From Trichothermofontia sichuanensis B231 (GTDB taxonomy: Bacteria; Cyanobacteriota; Cyanobacteriia; B231), in NCBI RefSeq assembly GCF_026240635.1, contig NZ_CP110848.1, forward strand, positions 684,501 to 748,500: a stretch of 64,000 nucleotides of DNA, in the 5' to 3' direction. Within the stretch, counting starts at the first letter, position 1. Each line of letters opens with the position of its first letter. This document shows, one piece after another, positions 52,334-61,121 of this stretch. The notes beneath the pieces are model-generated. The model was not told the origin of the DNA. It saw only the letters and a program-made list of their open reading frames with translations, and ran no database searches. Both the position numbers and the translations under genes were made by a program.

Positions 52334-52501
52334 ATGGCAACGGTTACTCAGATGAAGTGTGCGTGTGCGTCCTGCTTGTGTGTGGTTGATGTCAGTCAGG
52401 CGGTACAGAAGGACGGTCAGTACTACTGCAGCGATGCCTGTGCCAATGGTCATCCGGACGGAGCTGGCTGTGGTCATGCGGGTTGTAACTGTCATCGCTA
52501 G
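52334..52501 (+). CDS. smtA: bacterial metallothionein SmtA
   Basis: 55 residues from ATG 52334, which has AAGGAG at 6 bp. Nine cysteines and three histidines are arranged as in cyanobacterial SmtA: KCACASCLCVV, QYYCSDACANGHPDG, GCGHAGCNCHR. It binds zinc (and cadmium) in the cytoplasm and protects against metal excess. Transcription is normally repressed by SmtB, which here is frameshifted, so smtA may be constitutively expressed. Two adjacent ATGs occur; the second has better spacing to the ribosome site. Confidence 0.95.
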   Translation: MATVTQMKCACASCLCVVDVSQAVQKDGQYYCSDACANGHPDGAGCGHAGCNCHR

Positions 52502-52556
52502 GCAATCGGCCAGGCAGTAGGGAAGGGGGTAGCAGGTGAGCGATCATCTGTTGCCT

Positions 52557-52925
52557 CTAGCGGGTCTGGGGGGGTGCGACTGGTTGGCTTAGGGTTTGGG
52601 CACATTGCTGAAGCGTTTGCTCGACGAAGGTGGTAAAGGCGGCTGGGGGGTTGCCCTGGCGCTGAATCGTCTGGCTAATGTTCGTAAAGGCGTCAAGGGT
52701 ATATTCGCTCTGAATCTTCTCGACCAGGCACATACAGGCTGCCATGATCACCACTTCGGGTAACTCATCCGGTGGGTCTGAGGTTTTGCAATCGAGCACC
52801 ATCTGGGCCTGGATCACGTAGGGGTAGGCTGGCTTCGCACCTGTCTGGGCGATCGCGCTAGCGCTGGCTAACAGGAGGGTGGTACTGCCTAGGAGCAGCG
52901 ATCGCGACCAAAAGGAAAGTTGCAT
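52557..52925 (-). CDS. exported protein of unknown function
   Basis: 122 residues from ATG 52925; a longer start at 52988 would bury the signal peptide. Signal: MQLSFWSRSLLLGSTTLLLASASAIA-Q. The mature part is mostly helical with four cysteines (LDCKTS, ACMCLVEKIQ, LQQCAQT), likely disulfides in the periplasm. No family recognised. It lies downstream of miaB on the same strand with a 77-bp gap. Confidence 0.65.
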   Translation of the reverse strand: MQLSFWSRSLLLGSTTLLLASASAIAQTGAKPAYPYVIQAQMVLDCKTSDPPDELPEVVIMAACMCLVEKIQSEYTLDAFTNISQTIQRQGNPPAAFTTFVEQTLQQCAQTLSQPVAPPQTR

Positions 52926-53002
52926 GAAGGAGTCCGGTGGCGAGTAGGAAAGCAGGTCCCGGTTGGGGTTGCCTTGCTCAGCATACACGATCGTTACCAG
53001 GG

Positions 53003-54376
53003 CTAGGCGCTGAGGACCGGGGTATGGGCAGTCAGAGTCACCGCCTGACCGCTGAGGCTGAAGGCGCGGGCTTCGGTGATCTGGACCGGTACGATTTGGC
53101 CCCGCAGGGTGGCAATATCGCCCGTGAAGAAGGTCAACCGATTACGGCGATTGCGACCCATCACCTGGCGGGGATCTTTGGGGTTGGCGTCTTCTACCAG
53201 AACTTCGACAATTTGGCCTTGGTAGCGCTGCGATCGCTCGGCAGCTTTGGTGGCGACTAGGTGGTTCAACCGTTGTAGGCGATCGGCCTTCACTTCATCC
53301 GGGATCTGATTCGGCCACTGGGCGGCAGGGGTGCCGGGGCGGGGGGAGTAGGCGGCGGTGTTGAGTTGATCAAAGCCAATGTCGTCCACCAGTTTGAGGG
53401 TGTTTTCAAACTGGGCTTCGGTTTCGCCAGGGAACCCAACGATCGCGTCGGCACTGATGGCGGCATCGGGGAGATAGTGGCGAATCAGGTCAATAATGCG
53501 GCGATATTTTTCCTGAGTGTAGCCCCGTGCCATCGCCTTGAGGATATCGTTATCCCCCGACTGGAAGGGAATGTGAAAGTGTTCGCACACCTTGGGCAGT
53601 TCGGCACAGGCTCGGATCAGGCGTTCGGTGAAGTAGCGGGGATGGCTGGTGGCAAAGCGAATCCGCTCAATCCCTGGGACATCATGGACGTAGTAGAGTA
53701 AATCCGTCAGGGTATACTGATGGCGGCCCTCTGGGGTGACCCCCGGTAAATCGCGACCGTAGGCGTCAATGTTTTGGCCAAGGAGCGTGACTTCCTTGTA
53801 GCCCTGTTGACCCAAGTGTTCCATTTCCGCTCGAATCGCCTCTGGCGTGCGCGATTGTTCCACGCCCCGGACGCCAGGGACCACACAATAGGTACAGCGT
53901 TCGTTGCAGCCGTAGATCACATTCACCCAGGCGGTCACGGTACTATCCCGGCGTGGCTTGGTGATGTCTTCGATGATGGCGATCGGCTCGGTGGCAACCA
54001 CCTGATTGCCCTGGGCCACCTGCTCTAGGAGATCCTGGAGGCGATTGGCATATTGGGGACCCATCACCAGATCGACTTCCGGCACCCGTCGCAGCAGGGC
54101 TTCCCCTTCCTGTTGGGCAACGCAACCGGCCACGATCAGGGTTAAATCCGGCTCCTCCTGTTTTCGTTTCGCTTGCCGTCCCAGGTAGGAGTAAACCTTT
54201 TGTTCGGCATTGTCGCGAATAGTGCAGGTGTTGTAGAGAATGAGCTTAGCTTCGTCAGGGGTATCGGCCCACGTATAACCCATCGCTTCCAAAATGCCCG
54301 CCATGCGTTCGGAGTCAGCCTTATTCATCTGGCAGCCGAAGGTGGTGATGTGATAGCGACGAGGGGCAGCGGTCAT
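53003..54376 (-). CDS. miaB: tRNA-2-methylthio-N6-dimethylallyladenosine synthase MiaB
   Basis: 457 residues. Radical-SAM methylthiotransferase that modifies A37 of tRNAs reading U-starting codons. N-terminal UPF0004 domain with [17 protein letters not shown]-type start ([15 protein letters not shown]), the second and third cluster cysteines in [14 protein letters not shown] and [11 protein letters not shown]. The radical SAM motif is [17 protein letters not shown] (CxxxCxxC). The C-terminal TRAM domain runs to [14 protein letters not shown]. All six cluster cysteines are present. This belongs to the core genome. Confidence 0.95.
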   Translation of the reverse strand: MTAAPRRYHITTFGCQMNKADSERMAGILEAMGYTWADTPDEAKLILYNTCTIRDNAEQKVYSYLGRQAKRKQEEPDLTLIVAGCVAQQEGEALLRRVPEVDLVMGPQYANRLQDLLEQVAQGNQVVATEPIAIIEDITKPRRDSTVTAWVNVIYGCNERCTYCVVPGVRGVEQSRTPEAIRAEMEHLGQQGYKEVTLLGQNIDAYGRDLPGVTPEGRHQYTLTDLLYYVHDVPGIERIRFATSHPRYFTERLIRACAELPKVCEHFHIPFQSGDNDILKAMARGYTQEKYRRIIDLIRHYLPDAAISADAIVGFPGETEAQFENTLKLVDDIGFDQLNTAAYSPRPGTPAAQWPNQIPDEVKADRLQRLNHLVATKAAERSQRYQGQIVEVLVEDANPKDPRQVMGRNRRNRLTFFTGDIATLRGQIVPVQITEARAFSLSGQAVTLTAHTPVLSA

Positions 54377-54774
54377 AGGGTCTCAGAAATCTTTAGTGGC
54401 TAGATTCCTATTATGGCGGGTTTGGGGGTTAAACGGTTGTCTGAACCAGCAAGACACTAAGAGCACCAAGATTCTTTGTGTCCCTTCGTTTCCTTCATGA
54501 GCAACGTCAGGACAAAACAGATGGCTCCAGTGATGATGTTACGGAACGATCGCTTCATCCGCCCCTCCCCTGCCGCAGCAGCGCCCCCTCGTTTGATGTC
54601 GGAATGTTACGCAGCGATCGCGGCATTGGCAAAGTAGGGTAAACTAGGACTAATCAGGCTAATTTTCATTAAAATGCAGTTTAATAGGTGGATTGTGTAA
54701 TGATTATCACTTTCCTCCATTATCTGAATAACCGATTCATAGTTAATTTGAAAACTGATTCCGACTAGTCAAGC
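54377..54774. other. 398-bp gap between miaB and the glycan-type cluster
   Basis: Composition changes here from GC-rich (left) to AT-rich (right of about 54660). Apart from a possible 33-codon frame at 54457-54558, no gene or strong palindrome is seen. The right half should contain the promoter of the methyltransferase gene at 54775. Confidence 0.5.
54457..54558 (-). CDS. possible small membrane protein
   Basis: 33 residues, MKRSFRNIITGAICFVLTLL then a polar tail ending KESWCS. It is preceded by GGGGAGGGG at 3 to 8 bp from the ATG, and has one short hydrophobic segment. There is no homology evidence; it may be chance. Confidence 0.2.
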   Translation of the reverse strand: MKRSFRNIITGAICFVLTLLMKETKGHKESWCS

Positions 54775-55272
54775 ATGAGTGAAGTCAGACTCCATATCGG
54801 CGGACGAGAAGTACATCCTGACTGGAAAATATTAGACATTGAGGAACGTCCTGAAGTTGATTTTGTTGGTGATGCTGCTTGTCTGAGTCAGTTTCAGGAC
54901 AATTCTGTGAAGGCAATTTATGCAAGTCATGTTCTCGAACATTTTCATTATGCATTAAATAATGAACTAACCAATGCCTTAAAAGAATGGCATCGCGTAC
55001 TTGCACCTGAGGGCAAGTTATATATCAGTGTTCCAGATCTAAAGGTATTATGCTGGCTGTATTTAAATCCAAGGCTCACCCCTGCAGAAAGACACTACAT
55101 CATGAGAATTATGTTTGGTGGACAAACAAATGAATTTGATGTGCATAAGGTTGGATTTGATGTCGATACGCTCGCTATCTATCTTCAACAAGCTGGTTTT
55201 AGGAAATATGAAGTTGTCAATCGCTTTGATTTTTTAAGGATTGCAGTCAAATTACAATTTGTAATACGCTGA
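54775..55272 (+). CDS. SAM-dependent methyltransferase with a C-terminal frame change at a T-run
   Basis: 165 residues in the frame as read: MSEVRLHIGGREVHPDWKIL opening, the DACLSQFQDNSVKAIYASHVLEHFHY motif region, and EWHRVLAPEGKLYISVPDLKVL. These are typical of small methyltransferases in surface-sugar clusters. The terminal RFDFLRIAVKLQFVIR has no family resemblance. After the T6 tract at 55230-55235, the next frame reads KDCSQITICNTLISLNIIATK and stops at 55301, which is the usual end of the family. One more T would restore it. So the gene is either frameshifted or expressed through transcriptional slippage. AT-rich; first gene of a three-gene cluster. Confidence 0.75.
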   Translation: MSEVRLHIGGREVHPDWKILDIEERPEVDFVGDAACLSQFQDNSVKAIYASHVLEHFHYALNNELTNALKEWHRVLAPEGKLYISVPDLKVLCWLYLNPRLTPAERHYIMRIMFGGQTNEFDVHKVGFDVDTLAIYLQQAGFRKYEVVNRFDFLRIAVKLQFVIR

Positions 55273-55418
55273 TCAGCCTAAATATCATTGCAACTAAATA
55301 ATTAAAATAGTATTATAAGAAAAATACTTAGAGTAACATAATATTAGAGTAACATAATATTAAAATATCTTTAATAAAAGACCTAGAAGGGTCATGATGA
55401 AAGGAACTATTTTTTCTT

Positions 55419-57029
55419 ATGGAAATTGAGCACTTTAATATTGAGCACTTTAATTCTTATGTAGAATATCTTTATCCTGATAAAAATTTTGCTTGTCCTG
55501 AAATTATTGATATCGTCAAGGAAATCGTCGAGAAAACCCTATGGGATAATCCGCAATCTTCCCTGGATTGGAATAATCTCGCTGTTATGGCTTTAATTGA
55601 AGCCGAGAGGAATGACGATCTCACCCTACGATCAACTTATCTAGAAATGGCTCTAGAAGCTCTTCAGGAAGCAATAGCTGTAGCTGATCATCCTTTAATA
55701 TTTGCCCACCATACTGTTTGGGAAACCTTAACGGAATCTAAACAAGTTGGTATAAAGAAAGCCTTCTCTTATTTGATCAACATGCTGGACGATTCCTTTA
55801 ATCCTGAGTGTTTAGCTGATCCTGGACTTATTTATATTCCCTGCAAAAATAAAAATGCATCACCAAGATTGATTTCATCACAAATTATCCAGATTTTTAA
55901 TGCCGACAATGCATATATACAAGCCCTGAGATTACTCTGTGAAACCTGCTGTCAGAATCAAATCTTTTTCTATTCTTCAGTAGGCTTGAGATTTTTGAAT
56001 TTAGCTATCCAATTACTGCCAGATTCAGCAATTACAAACTTAAAGTTAGGTATTGCTAATATTGGTGCGTTAGGCCAGGAGGGTTTATTTAATCTTCATC
56101 GAGCCAATAGACTGCTACCAGAAGTACCTCAAACCTGGCAGGCTCTCTATCTAGTCTATCGTGAAATGGGGTGGCATGAAGTCGCGCAAAGTTACTTAAA
56201 TAGGGCAAAAAAGCTGGCTTCTAATTCCCCAGACTTGGCATGGCGATGGACGGAATTATCGATTGATGAACAGGTTACTTATGTCCCCTTCGATCAAACT
56301 CTGTGTATGGCAGTAGAACCAAGTTTCAAAAGCATTGTGACAATGGTGCTATTAGCTGAAGGGGATTGGTGCGAAGAAGAAATGGAATTCTGGCGCTATT
56401 GGTTGAAGCCCGGAATGACCGTCATTGATGTGGGTGCAAATGCGGGGGTCTATACTTTTAGCGCAGCAAATCGAGTTGGTCCCACAGGTCGAGTCTTCGC
56501 GATCGAGCCTTTTTCTAAATGTGTTCACTATCTAGAAACAACCAAAAACCTAAACCAACTAGAATGGGTAACGATTTATCAGAGGGCAGCCAGTAACCAT
56601 CGAGGGAAGGTTCGACTATCCCTATCTCGTGCAAGCGAGTTTAATAAAGTTATAATAGATGAGGCAATGACAACATCGTCCTTTGAGGAAGTAGATGCTT
56701 TTTTACTGGACGATCTCATCCATCAAGAGCACCTGTCACAAGTTGATTGGCTCAAGATCGACGCTGAAGGTCACGAGCTACAGGTCCTGGAAGGAAGTCA
56801 ACGTCTGTTAGAGCAGTTTATGCCTGGAATTTTATATGAACATACCGTGGAGGGACAAGCTGTTAATATCTCCGTTGCACAATATTTGCAAAATAAAGAT
56901 TATCAACTTTTTCTCTATAAAGCGTACTTAAGACAACTGATGCCTATCCAATCTTTAGATAATTTGAAAAATAGCTTAAATGTAATTGCATTGCCTACTT
57001 GTAAACTGGAAGAATTGATGCATTGTTAA
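55419..57029 (+). CDS. TPR-FkbM fusion methyltransferase
   Basis: 536 residues. The N-terminal 300 residues are helical, with TPR-like pairs (LNLAIQLLPDSAITNLKLGIANI, PQTWQALYLVYREMGWHEVAQ). The C-terminal FkbM methyltransferase domain has motif I MTVIDVGANAGVYTFSAANRVG (about 337) and the VDWLKIDAEGHELQVLEGSQRLL segment near the end. FkbM enzymes O-methylate sugars or small polyketides. The start region carries an in-frame 15-bp duplication (ATTGAGCACTTTAAT twice, 55425-55454), giving IEHFNIEHFN. It is followed 16 bp later by the next gene and probably co-transcribed with it. Confidence 0.85.
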   Translation: MEIEHFNIEHFNSYVEYLYPDKNFACPEIIDIVKEIVEKTLWDNPQSSLDWNNLAVMALIEAERNDDLTLRSTYLEMALEALQEAIAVADHPLIFAHHTVWETLTESKQVGIKKAFSYLINMLDDSFNPECLADPGLIYIPCKNKNASPRLISSQIIQIFNADNAYIQALRLLCETCCQNQIFFYSSVGLRFLNLAIQLLPDSAITNLKLGIANIGALGQEGLFNLHRANRLLPEVPQTWQALYLVYREMGWHEVAQSYLNRAKKLASNSPDLAWRWTELSIDEQVTYVPFDQTLCMAVEPSFKSIVTMVLLAEGDWCEEEMEFWRYWLKPGMTVIDVGANAGVYTFSAANRVGPTGRVFAIEPFSKCVHYLETTKNLNQLEWVTIYQRAASNHRGKVRLSLSRASEFNKVIIDEAMTTSSFEEVDAFLLDDLIHQEHLSQVDWLKIDAEGHELQVLEGSQRLLEQFMPGILYEHTVEGQAVNISVAQYLQNKDYQLFLYKAYLRQLMPIQSLDNLKNSLNVIALPTCKLEELMHC

Positions 57030-57045
57030 AAAAAGGTTAGAATCA

Positions 57046-58830
57046 ATGTTACATTTTTTGTGGAGCGGTTTCTTTCTCAGTGAAAAAAGTTATCAGGAAT
57101 ATGAAATAGCCAATCGTGAGATTGCTAAATGGGCTGAATACTATCTGAGTCAGAAAATAGCCTTCAATCAATCTCATTGGTTTAGTGGGAAAGTAACAGA
57201 AAACCCGAACGATATCCTGTTGGGACATCCAACCTGGGATTTGCGCACGGCTGATGAGCGCGAACTGTTACAGGCATTAAAACATGATTGGGTTAGAGAT
57301 AATGCTCTGTCGCCTGACCAAGATTGTCACCCTAACACCTACATTCTGATGCCCTGGGTGCCTGAATTTCCGCCTGATTGGACGGCTAAGATGCCTTTTT
57401 TCGAGCAACAGCTACTCGCAGCCAAGAAGATTTTTGCGTTATGTGGCCAAATTTGGATCGATCGCACCGCAACTGCTCCAGTTGATTCGATTCAATACCG
57501 GGTCAAAGATAAACTCATTCATTGTAATATGGGTGTTGCTACGCAAAACTTACCGATCGTCAAGCAACGGTTCAACGCAATTGGAGAGCGCCAAATTCTC
57601 CACATTAGTAACTTAGCCCAATTCAAAGGGTTTGACATTACCTGCGAAAGTGTCCAAGGTCTAGACACCCTACTGCATGTTGCTAGCTTATCTCTTCAAG
57701 CAAATGTTGGTCTATTAGACATTATTATTAATGGTAAAAAATATGTCATTAATTTCCTTGGAGGGATCAATAATAGCGATCCGGCTTTTAATCAATGGGT
57801 TGTCGATAACTGTGATTTTTATATTCATACCGCTTGGATGGATGCTCAGGCGACAACGATTTTGGAAAATGCTGCGCGAGGATTGATCCCTTTAGTCACA
57901 CCAGAAAGTGGGTTTGCTAGTCCCCATGCCATCTACCTAACCCATGATCCCGACAACAATCGTGAAATTATTCGCTGGGCGTTGAATTTACCCGAATCAG
58001 AATTACTGGAACGCAGTCGTCTGATCCGTGAACAAATTCAACGAGAGCACAACTGGGAGGATATTTATACAACGATTTGGAATAGTATAGTGGCTGATAT
58101 GGAAGCTCGATCGCGCTCATCGCAGCCTTCGCCACAAGTCTTTTTTGTAACATCCTCAACCAGTTCTGCAAATCAACTGCAAGATGTCAACGTAGAAACA
58201 GTAGAAACATCTCCTTCCCATCAGAAGGCAAGGACACTAGCTAGCGCGATGGATGTCGATCAGCGCCTTTATATTAGCCGCCAGCATTTGTTTGAATTGG
58301 AACGCCAAATTCGTTTAGAACGTCACGTGGAGCGTTATGCCCTGTTGCGTCAGTTTGCTAAGGGAGTAGTCTGTGATGCAGCGTGCGGCTGTGGTTACGG
58401 AAGTTATCTCCTCTCGACTAACCCAGATGTAACCGTGACGATCGGTCTTGATATGAGTCCCGACGCGATCGCCCATGCCCGTCAGGAATATGCTTCAGAT
58501 AAAACTGAATTTCATGTGGCTGATTTAAGCCAATGGACCAGTGATCGTCCCATTGATATGTTGATCTCTGTAGAGACGATCGAACATATTCCCGATCGCT
58601 CAGTTTTACCTCAATTTGTCGATCGTAATCAGATCAATCATGTTATTTTAACTTATCCTTCCAAAAAAACGACTCACTATAATCGTTTCCACCATCACGA
58701 CTTTAAACTTCAGGACATTTTAGATATATTCCCTGACTTTACCTGCTATCGTCACTTTAATTGGGAATATGAGTTTGATGTTGTCTTTTTACTCAGACAT
58801 CACTACAGCAATCATTTCCTGGCATCATAA
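57046..58830 (+). CDS. glycosyltransferase-methyltransferase fusion
   Basis: 594 residues. The first 350 residues resemble a GT-B glycosyltransferase, C-terminal half best: QILHISNLAQFKGFDITCE, then HTAWMDAQATTILENAARGLIPLVTPESGFAS, the donor-binding EGxxxx-like region. A linker (about 365-400, Ser/Gln/Thr-rich) leads to a class I methyltransferase: VVCDAACGCGYGSYLLS (motif I), IGLDMSPDAIAHARQEYAS, IDMLISVETIEHI, ending NHFLAS. So it may transfer and methylate a sugar on one scaffold. The donor and acceptor are unknown. It is AT-rich like its two upstream neighbours, suggesting joint acquisition of a surface-glycan decoration cluster. Confidence 0.8.
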   Translation: MLHFLWSGFFLSEKSYQEYEIANREIAKWAEYYLSQKIAFNQSHWFSGKVTENPNDILLGHPTWDLRTADERELLQALKHDWVRDNALSPDQDCHPNTYILMPWVPEFPPDWTAKMPFFEQQLLAAKKIFALCGQIWIDRTATAPVDSIQYRVKDKLIHCNMGVATQNLPIVKQRFNAIGERQILHISNLAQFKGFDITCESVQGLDTLLHVASLSLQANVGLLDIIINGKKYVINFLGGINNSDPAFNQWVVDNCDFYIHTAWMDAQATTILENAARGLIPLVTPESGFASPHAIYLTHDPDNNREIIRWALNLPESELLERSRLIREQIQREHNWEDIYTTIWNSIVADMEARSRSSQPSPQVFFVTSSTSSANQLQDVNVETVETSPSHQKARTLASAMDVDQRLYISRQHLFELERQIRLERHVERYALLRQFAKGVVCDAACGCGYGSYLLSTNPDVTVTIGLDMSPDAIAHARQEYASDKTEFHVADLSQWTSDRPIDMLISVETIEHIPDRSVLPQFVDRNQINHVILTYPSKKTTHYNRFHHHDFKLQDILDIFPDFTCYRHFNWEYEFDVVFLLRHHYSNHFLAS

Positions 58831-58868
58831 AAGCAGGTCGTCAGCTATCGCTGGCAGGGTCACCCTGA

Positions 58869-59015
58869 TTGACTGATAAAACTCGAACTATCCCTCACCC
58901 CAACCCCTCTCTTAGAGCGGGCGACCGGCTTGTGAGCCAGGATTGGGGATTAAAATCCCTTCTCCCACCAGGGGCGAAGGGATTTAGGGATGAGGGGTAA
59001 AGATTTGTTAGTCAA
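58869..59015 (+). repeat. MITE-like repeat family C, copy C2
   Basis: 147 bp. The left terminus TTGACTGATAAA and the inverted right terminus TTGACTAACAAA agree at 10 of 12 positions. Internal palindromes resemble those of families A and B. A decayed relative lies at 18642-18760. Confidence 0.6.
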
Positions 59016-59076
59016 CTAGAGGGGCACCCGATCGCTGATGCCATGCTGGAAAGTCGTCAAAGGGGAGGATCGTTGG

Positions 59077-60804
59077 ATGAGCAAGGCTAAACCACGGGAT
59101 GTACAAGTGTTTCCCCTCAGAGAGGGCACGATCGTGCTGCGATCGCGCACCTGGGACCGCCTTAAATTTGAAATTGAATACGCCCTGCAACGGGGAACGA
59201 CTGCCAATACCTACCTGATCCAGGCCGATCGCACAGCCCTCATCGATCCTCCTGGAGAAACCTTCACCTCTATTTTCTTCGACACGCTTCAGCAGCGGCT
59301 TGACCTGAGTCAACTGGACTACCTCATTCTGGGCCATGTTAACCCCAACCGAATTGCAACCCTCACCCGGCTGCTCGAACTCGTGCCCCAGGTCCAGATT
59401 GTGTGTTCCAATCCTGCTGCGATCGCCCTGCGATCGGCCCTACCGGAACAATCACTCAACCTGCAAGTTGTGCGCGGTGACGATAGCCTGGACCTTGGCC
59501 AAGGGCACCTGCTGCAATTTATCCTGACGCCCACCCCGCGCTGGCCCGACGAACTGTGCACCTACGACCCCCAGAGCCGTCTCCTGTTTACCGATAAATT
59601 TTTCGGTGCCCACCGCTGCGGCGATCAAGTGCTGGATGAGGGATGGTCTAGCCTGGCCGAAGATCGGCGCTACTATTTCGACTGCCTCCACGCCGCCCAG
59701 GCCAATCAAGTTCTCAGCGCCCTGGATAAATTTGCCGACTTGGAGATCTATGCTTATGCCCCGGCCCACGGCCCCCTTGTGCGCTATGGTCTGACCGAAC
59801 TTACCCACGCTTACCGCCACTGGAGCGCCGCCCAGCAGGCCCAGGAAATCAGCGTCACCCTGATCTATGCCTCTGCCTACGGCAACACCGCTACCCTGGC
59901 TCAGGCGATCGCCCGTGGTTTGACGAAAGCTGGGGTCAATGTCGAGTCGATTAACTGCGAGTTCGCAGAAACCACCGAAATTCAGACTGCCCTGGCTAAG
60001 AGTGCTGGCTTTATCATCGGTTCCCCCACCCTGGGCGGCCATGTTCCTACCCCGATCCAAACGGCCCTAGGCATTGTCCTGTCTACCGTGGCCACTGACA
60101 AACTGGCTGGTATCTTTGGATCCTTTGGCTGGAGTGGGGAGGCTGTCGATATCATCGAAGGGAAACTGCGAGATGCGGGCTATCGCCTGGGGTTTGAACC
60201 GATTCGGGTTAAATTCAAACCCACAGAAGCGGACTTGCAAATCTGTGAAGAAGTGGGTGTTGATTTCGCCCAGAGCTTAAAACGCACCCGCAAGGCCGAG
60301 GCCCGCAAGGTGGTATCGGGTCTTGAGCAATCCCAATCCGCGCGCACGGAGCAAGCAGTCGGACGCCTAGTGGGGTCCCTGTGTGTGGTGGCAGCCAGAC
60401 GGGGCGAGATGCAAAGTGCGATGTTGGCTTCCTGGGTATCGCAGGCCACCTTTAATCCGCCGGGACTGACCATCGCCGTCGCCAAAGACCGAGCGATCGA
60501 GTCGCTCATGCATAGCGGCGATGTCTTTGTCCTCAACATTTTGGCAGAGGGCAAGCCCTTGCAGCGTCATTTTATGAAACCCTTTCAACCAGGCGAAGAT
60601 CGCTTTGCCGGCCTGGCAACCACCGTAGCCGAGAATGGCTGTCTGATCCTCAATGACGCCTTGGCCTACCTGGAGTGTACGGTACAAAATCGCATGGAAT
60701 GCGGCGATCACTGGCTCGTCTATGCCACTGTCGATCGCGGCAAAGTCCTGGATACAACGGGTAAAACCGCCGTTCATCACCGGAAATCGGGTAGTCATTA
60801 CTGA
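59077..60804 (+). CDS. flv1: flavodiiron protein, Flv1-type (non-canonical diiron site)
   Basis: 575 residues from ATG 59077, preceded by GGGGAGG. Domains: metallo-beta-lactamase-like (1-260), flavodoxin (about 260-420, ASAYGNTATLAQAIARGL and GSPTLGGHVPTPIQTALG), and C-terminal flavin reductase (about 425-575, MLASWVSQATFNPPGLTIAVAK). The canonical H-x-E-x-D-H site reads GHVNPNR, the next His is Arg (TPTPRWPDE), while the Asp (FTDKFFG) and final His (APAHGP) remain. Loss of the acidic and two His ligands is typical of Flv1 and Flv2, which work as partners of Flv3 and Flv4 in reducing oxygen downstream of photosystem I. No partner flv gene adjoins. Flv1 versus Flv2 was judged by the GHVNPNR pattern, from memory. 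Confidence 0.85.
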   Translation: MSKAKPRDVQVFPLREGTIVLRSRTWDRLKFEIEYALQRGTTANTYLIQADRTALIDPPGETFTSIFFDTLQQRLDLSQLDYLILGHVNPNRIATLTRLLELVPQVQIVCSNPAAIALRSALPEQSLNLQVVRGDDSLDLGQGHLLQFILTPTPRWPDELCTYDPQSRLLFTDKFFGAHRCGDQVLDEGWSSLAEDRRYYFDCLHAAQANQVLSALDKFADLEIYAYAPAHGPLVRYGLTELTHAYRHWSAAQQAQEISVTLIYASAYGNTATLAQAIARGLTKAGVNVESINCEFAETTEIQTALAKSAGFIIGSPTLGGHVPTPIQTALGIVLSTVATDKLAGIFGSFGWSGEAVDIIEGKLRDAGYRLGFEPIRVKFKPTEADLQICEEVGVDFAQSLKRTRKAEARKVVSGLEQSQSARTEQAVGRLVGSLCVVAARRGEMQSAMLASWVSQATFNPPGLTIAVAKDRAIESLMHSGDVFVLNILAEGKPLQRHFMKPFQPGEDRFAGLATTVAENGCLILNDALAYLECTVQNRMECGDHWLVYATVDRGKVLDTTGKTAVHHRKSGSHY

Positions 60805-61121
60805 AGTTCTGCATTAAGTTCTGCATTGGAAGATATGCCCTGAACCTAGGCGTCTGTGCATCAGGGCGTTAGTACGGCCTGCCCCGCCACCCTGCCGCTG
60901 CCTTCCAAGCAGAAAGAGCCTCAGGTTGAGGCTCCAGGGTCCGACTCCCTCAGTTCAACCCTGCACTAGGGAGAACAGTGGGAGTGTTGGATAAGTGTCT
61001 CTAAACAGTATTAACTACACCTTCCATTCACAGATTTCGGAAACGATCGCTGCAAAATTTGCCAAATTTTTGGCAATTGCCTCCCAGCTCCCCGAAGACC
61101 TGACCGTAATCCAGACCGGGA
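60805..61121. other. 317-bp gap before the membrane protein gene
   Basis: No gene seen. Contains a perfect 12-bp tandem duplication (AAGTTCTGCATT twice, 60804-60827) at the flv1 stop codon, an interrupted palindrome near 60915-60935 (GAGCCTCAGGTTGAGGCTC), and AATTTGCCAAATTTTTGGCAATT near 61053-61077, an AT-rich inverted repeat. Confidence 0.5.
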
